Assembly: GCA_947469885.1 (NCBI GenBank)
Contig: CANIQT010000029.1
Location: 1 to 45,125 of the forward strand
Origin: Bacteroidota bacterium
GTDB lineage: Bacteria > Bacteroidota > Bacteroidia > 2-12-FULL-35-15
Direction: 5' to 3'
Length of the DNA: 45,125 nt
The notes beneath the pieces are model-generated. The model saw nothing but the letters and a program-made list of their open reading frames with translations, was not told where the DNA came from and ran no database searches. Below are positions 43,955-45,125 of the stretch, piece by piece; the stretch's first letter is position 1, and each line of letters starts with the position of its first letter. The position numbers and the translations under genes are program-made.

Positions 43955-44058
43955 AAAAATCCCTCCCGAAAAATTTCGGGAGGGATTTTTAACTCCGAAC
44001 TCGCTCCTTTGCGAGTTTGGAGGTTTAAGACTTTTCCTCCACCCCGAAAAAATCGGGG
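43955..44058. terminator. three consecutive hairpins after the last gene
   Basis: The first hairpin is a strong 17-bp stem, 43955-43971 with 43974-43990 (AAAAATCCCTCCCGAAA arm), flanked by A and T runs: a terminator usable from both sides. The second is CTCCGAACTCGC (43993-44004) with GCGAGTTTGGAG (44011-44022). The third is CCCCGA (44042-44047) with TCGGGG (44053-44058). For the minus-strand gene ending at 44073 they are met in the order third, second, first. Confidence 0.8.
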
Positions 44059-44072
44059 CGGACGAAAAAGAT

Positions 44073-45125
44073 TTATTGTTTAATCACTCGTTGCGTATTC
44101 AATATTGTACCATTTACATCGGTCAGTCTCACAAAATACAATCCTGCTTTAAACTCATTGATGTTGGTGGTCATCACTGACGTTCCGCTAACGATGCTGT
44201 GTTTTTTGTTTACCACTATGTTGCCTAACATGTCATACACTTCTATTATCACTTCTCTGTCCATTTCAGAAGTTACATCAATTGTAAATTCTGATGATGT
44301 TGGATTTGGGTAGATGTTAGAGAATGCTGTACTGTTAGACTCTACATTGTTGTTCATTGCCATAGGGTCCAAACAACGGGTAATAGTAGTAGTTCTTTGA
44401 GCACTTGTTAAACCACAAGCATTGGTTGAAGATACTTTTAAGATACCGGTAACTGTTGTAGTTCCCACAGAAGGAGCAATGTTAACAGTTATAGCATTGG
44501 TAGTTTGAGCAACTCCTCCCGGCCATGTCATACCAGCTATCAGCACCCAGTTATAAGTATATCCTGTTCCTACTGACGGAACTGAATACGATGCTGTAGT
44601 CATTCCGCAAACATTTGCAGGTCCCACAATGGCAGCTGGTTGAATAGCAGCAATTGATAATGCAAGTGTTCTTGCAGCACCTGTTCCGCAAACATTGGTA
44701 GCAGCCACCGAAATACTTCCTGCTGCATTGCCCGGTAAGGTTACACTTACAGAAGTTCCTGTGTTAGAACCGTTGATAACACCTCCACCGGTAATGGTCC
44801 ATAAATAACCTGTTGCACCTGCCACAGGTGGTATTGAATATGTAGCAGTAGTTACACCACAAACATTAGCTGGACCTGAAATAGTTCCCGGAATGTTTGG
44901 TACGTGACCGGTAATGTAAATAGATGGTCCCGGTACACTTCCGCAAGCATTAGATGCCGCAACAGAAAGACTTCCTCCAACAAATGTAGAGGCAATGCTC
45001 ACTGTTATCTGTGTAGTTCCTGCACCGCTCAATGCTGTAAGTCCTACAGGTAACGACCAAATGTAATTGGTAGTGTTAAACACAGGTAATACAGAGTAAG
45101 TAGCAGTAGCTTGTCCGCAAACGGA
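44073..45125 (-). CDS. 3' end of a large T9SS protein with PKD-like units (partial)
   Basis: The gene runs off the window end; 351 codons are visible, and the frame is open to the last base (…SVCGQATATYSVLP before VFNTTNYIW), so no start is seen. There are three or more PKD-like units of about 85-90 residues, each with 'GPANVCGxTTAxYSxPxxxGATGYxWTI' and 'SVAATNxCGTGxARTL', a type used in large Bacteroidota adhesins. The C-terminus 'SNIYPNPTSSEFTIDV...KAGLYFVRLTDVNGTILNTQRVIKQ' is a T9SS sorting domain. Its PKD units resemble those at the end of the modular gene at 37244, which lacks the sorting domain. A triple hairpin follows the stop. Confidence 0.82.
   Translation of the reverse strand, partial: SVCGQATATYSVLPVFNTTNYIWSLPVGLTALSGAGTTQITVSIASTFVGGSLSVAASNACGSVPGPSIYITGHVPNIPGTISGPANVCGVTTATYSIPPVAGATGYLWTITGGGVINGSNTGTSVSVTLPGNAAGSISVAATNVCGTGAARTLALSIAAIQPAAIVGPANVCGMTTASYSVPSVGTGYTYNWVLIAGMTWPGGVAQTTNAITVNIAPSVGTTTVTGILKVSSTNACGLTSAQRTTTITRCLDPMAMNNNVESNSTAFSNIYPNPTSSEFTIDVTSEMDREVIIEVYDMLGNIVVNKKHSIVSGTSVMTTNINEFKAGLYFVRLTDVNGTILNTQRVIKQ

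Noticed and set aside
1..45125. tRNA, rRNA, riboswitch, replication origin
   Set aside because: No cloverleaf, rRNA core sequence, known aptamer motif or DnaA-box cluster was noticed by eye; a covariance-model scan would be needed to exclude them.

Overview
The window reads as a piece of a low-GC Bacteroidota chromosome, probably from an uncultured Flavobacteriales- or Chitinophagales-like lineage. The evidence is gldF-gldG gliding genes, at least five proteins ending in the type IX secretion (T9SS) sorting domain (an 'YPNP' motif, then a strand ending in KxxxQ or KxVxE), Bacteroidota-type TAnnTTTG promoter boxes, and A/C-rich leaders without Shine-Dalgarno sequences. No rRNA, tRNA or CRISPR locus was seen.

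Layout. 1-790: a TPR gene fragment whose 5' end abuts a repeated end resembling an IS21-family terminus. 791-1864: no convincing gene, a perfect 21-bp tandem array and a terminator. 1865-5689 (+): gldF, gldG and a DUF4340 gene, with long inverted repeats in both gaps between them. 6211-12992 (+): a TMTC-like membrane glycosyltransferase with TPRs, a secreted heparinase II/III-like protein, and a secreted seven-repeat propeller protein. 13427-23416 (-): an M16 peptidase, three secreted-protein genes (one apparently starting inside a REP element, one interrupted by TGA), serC, an unknown secreted protein and a S41 peptidase. 23539-24009 (+): a small conserved-looking gene. 24075-27656 (-): a desaturase, a DUF4442 thioesterase, HMG-CoA lyase and pyrD. 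28470-30990 (-): an overlapping LytTR regulator / TPR histidine kinase pair. 31215-45125 (-): three giant secreted or surface proteins made of tandem modules. The middle one carries an in-frame TAA and has no sorting domain, and the last runs off the window.

How it fits together. Most of the accessory content serves the cell surface. GldF/GldG belong to the gliding ABC transporter. The TMTC-like enzyme is a candidate for glycosylating exported proteins. The 'WQKSFGG', 'GCDS', HYR and PKD-like proteins are probable T9SS cargo. The lyase-like enzyme may serve polysaccharide breakdown. The metabolic genes (serC, pyrD, HMG-CoA lyase, desaturase) look ordinary.

The most unusual part is the repeat content. 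(a) Heptanucleotide tandem repeats start at, or within ten bases of, the stop codon of at least six genes, all TAG, in gene orientation; heptamers also occur in frame inside a T9SS protein and pyrD. (b) Five unrelated intergenic arrays have periods of 21, 21, 42, 22 and 42 bp, nearly free of indels. (c) A REP-type palindrome pair occurs twice, once nested in a larger inverted repeat and once apparently supplying a signal peptide. All assignments come from reading the sequence; no database search was run.
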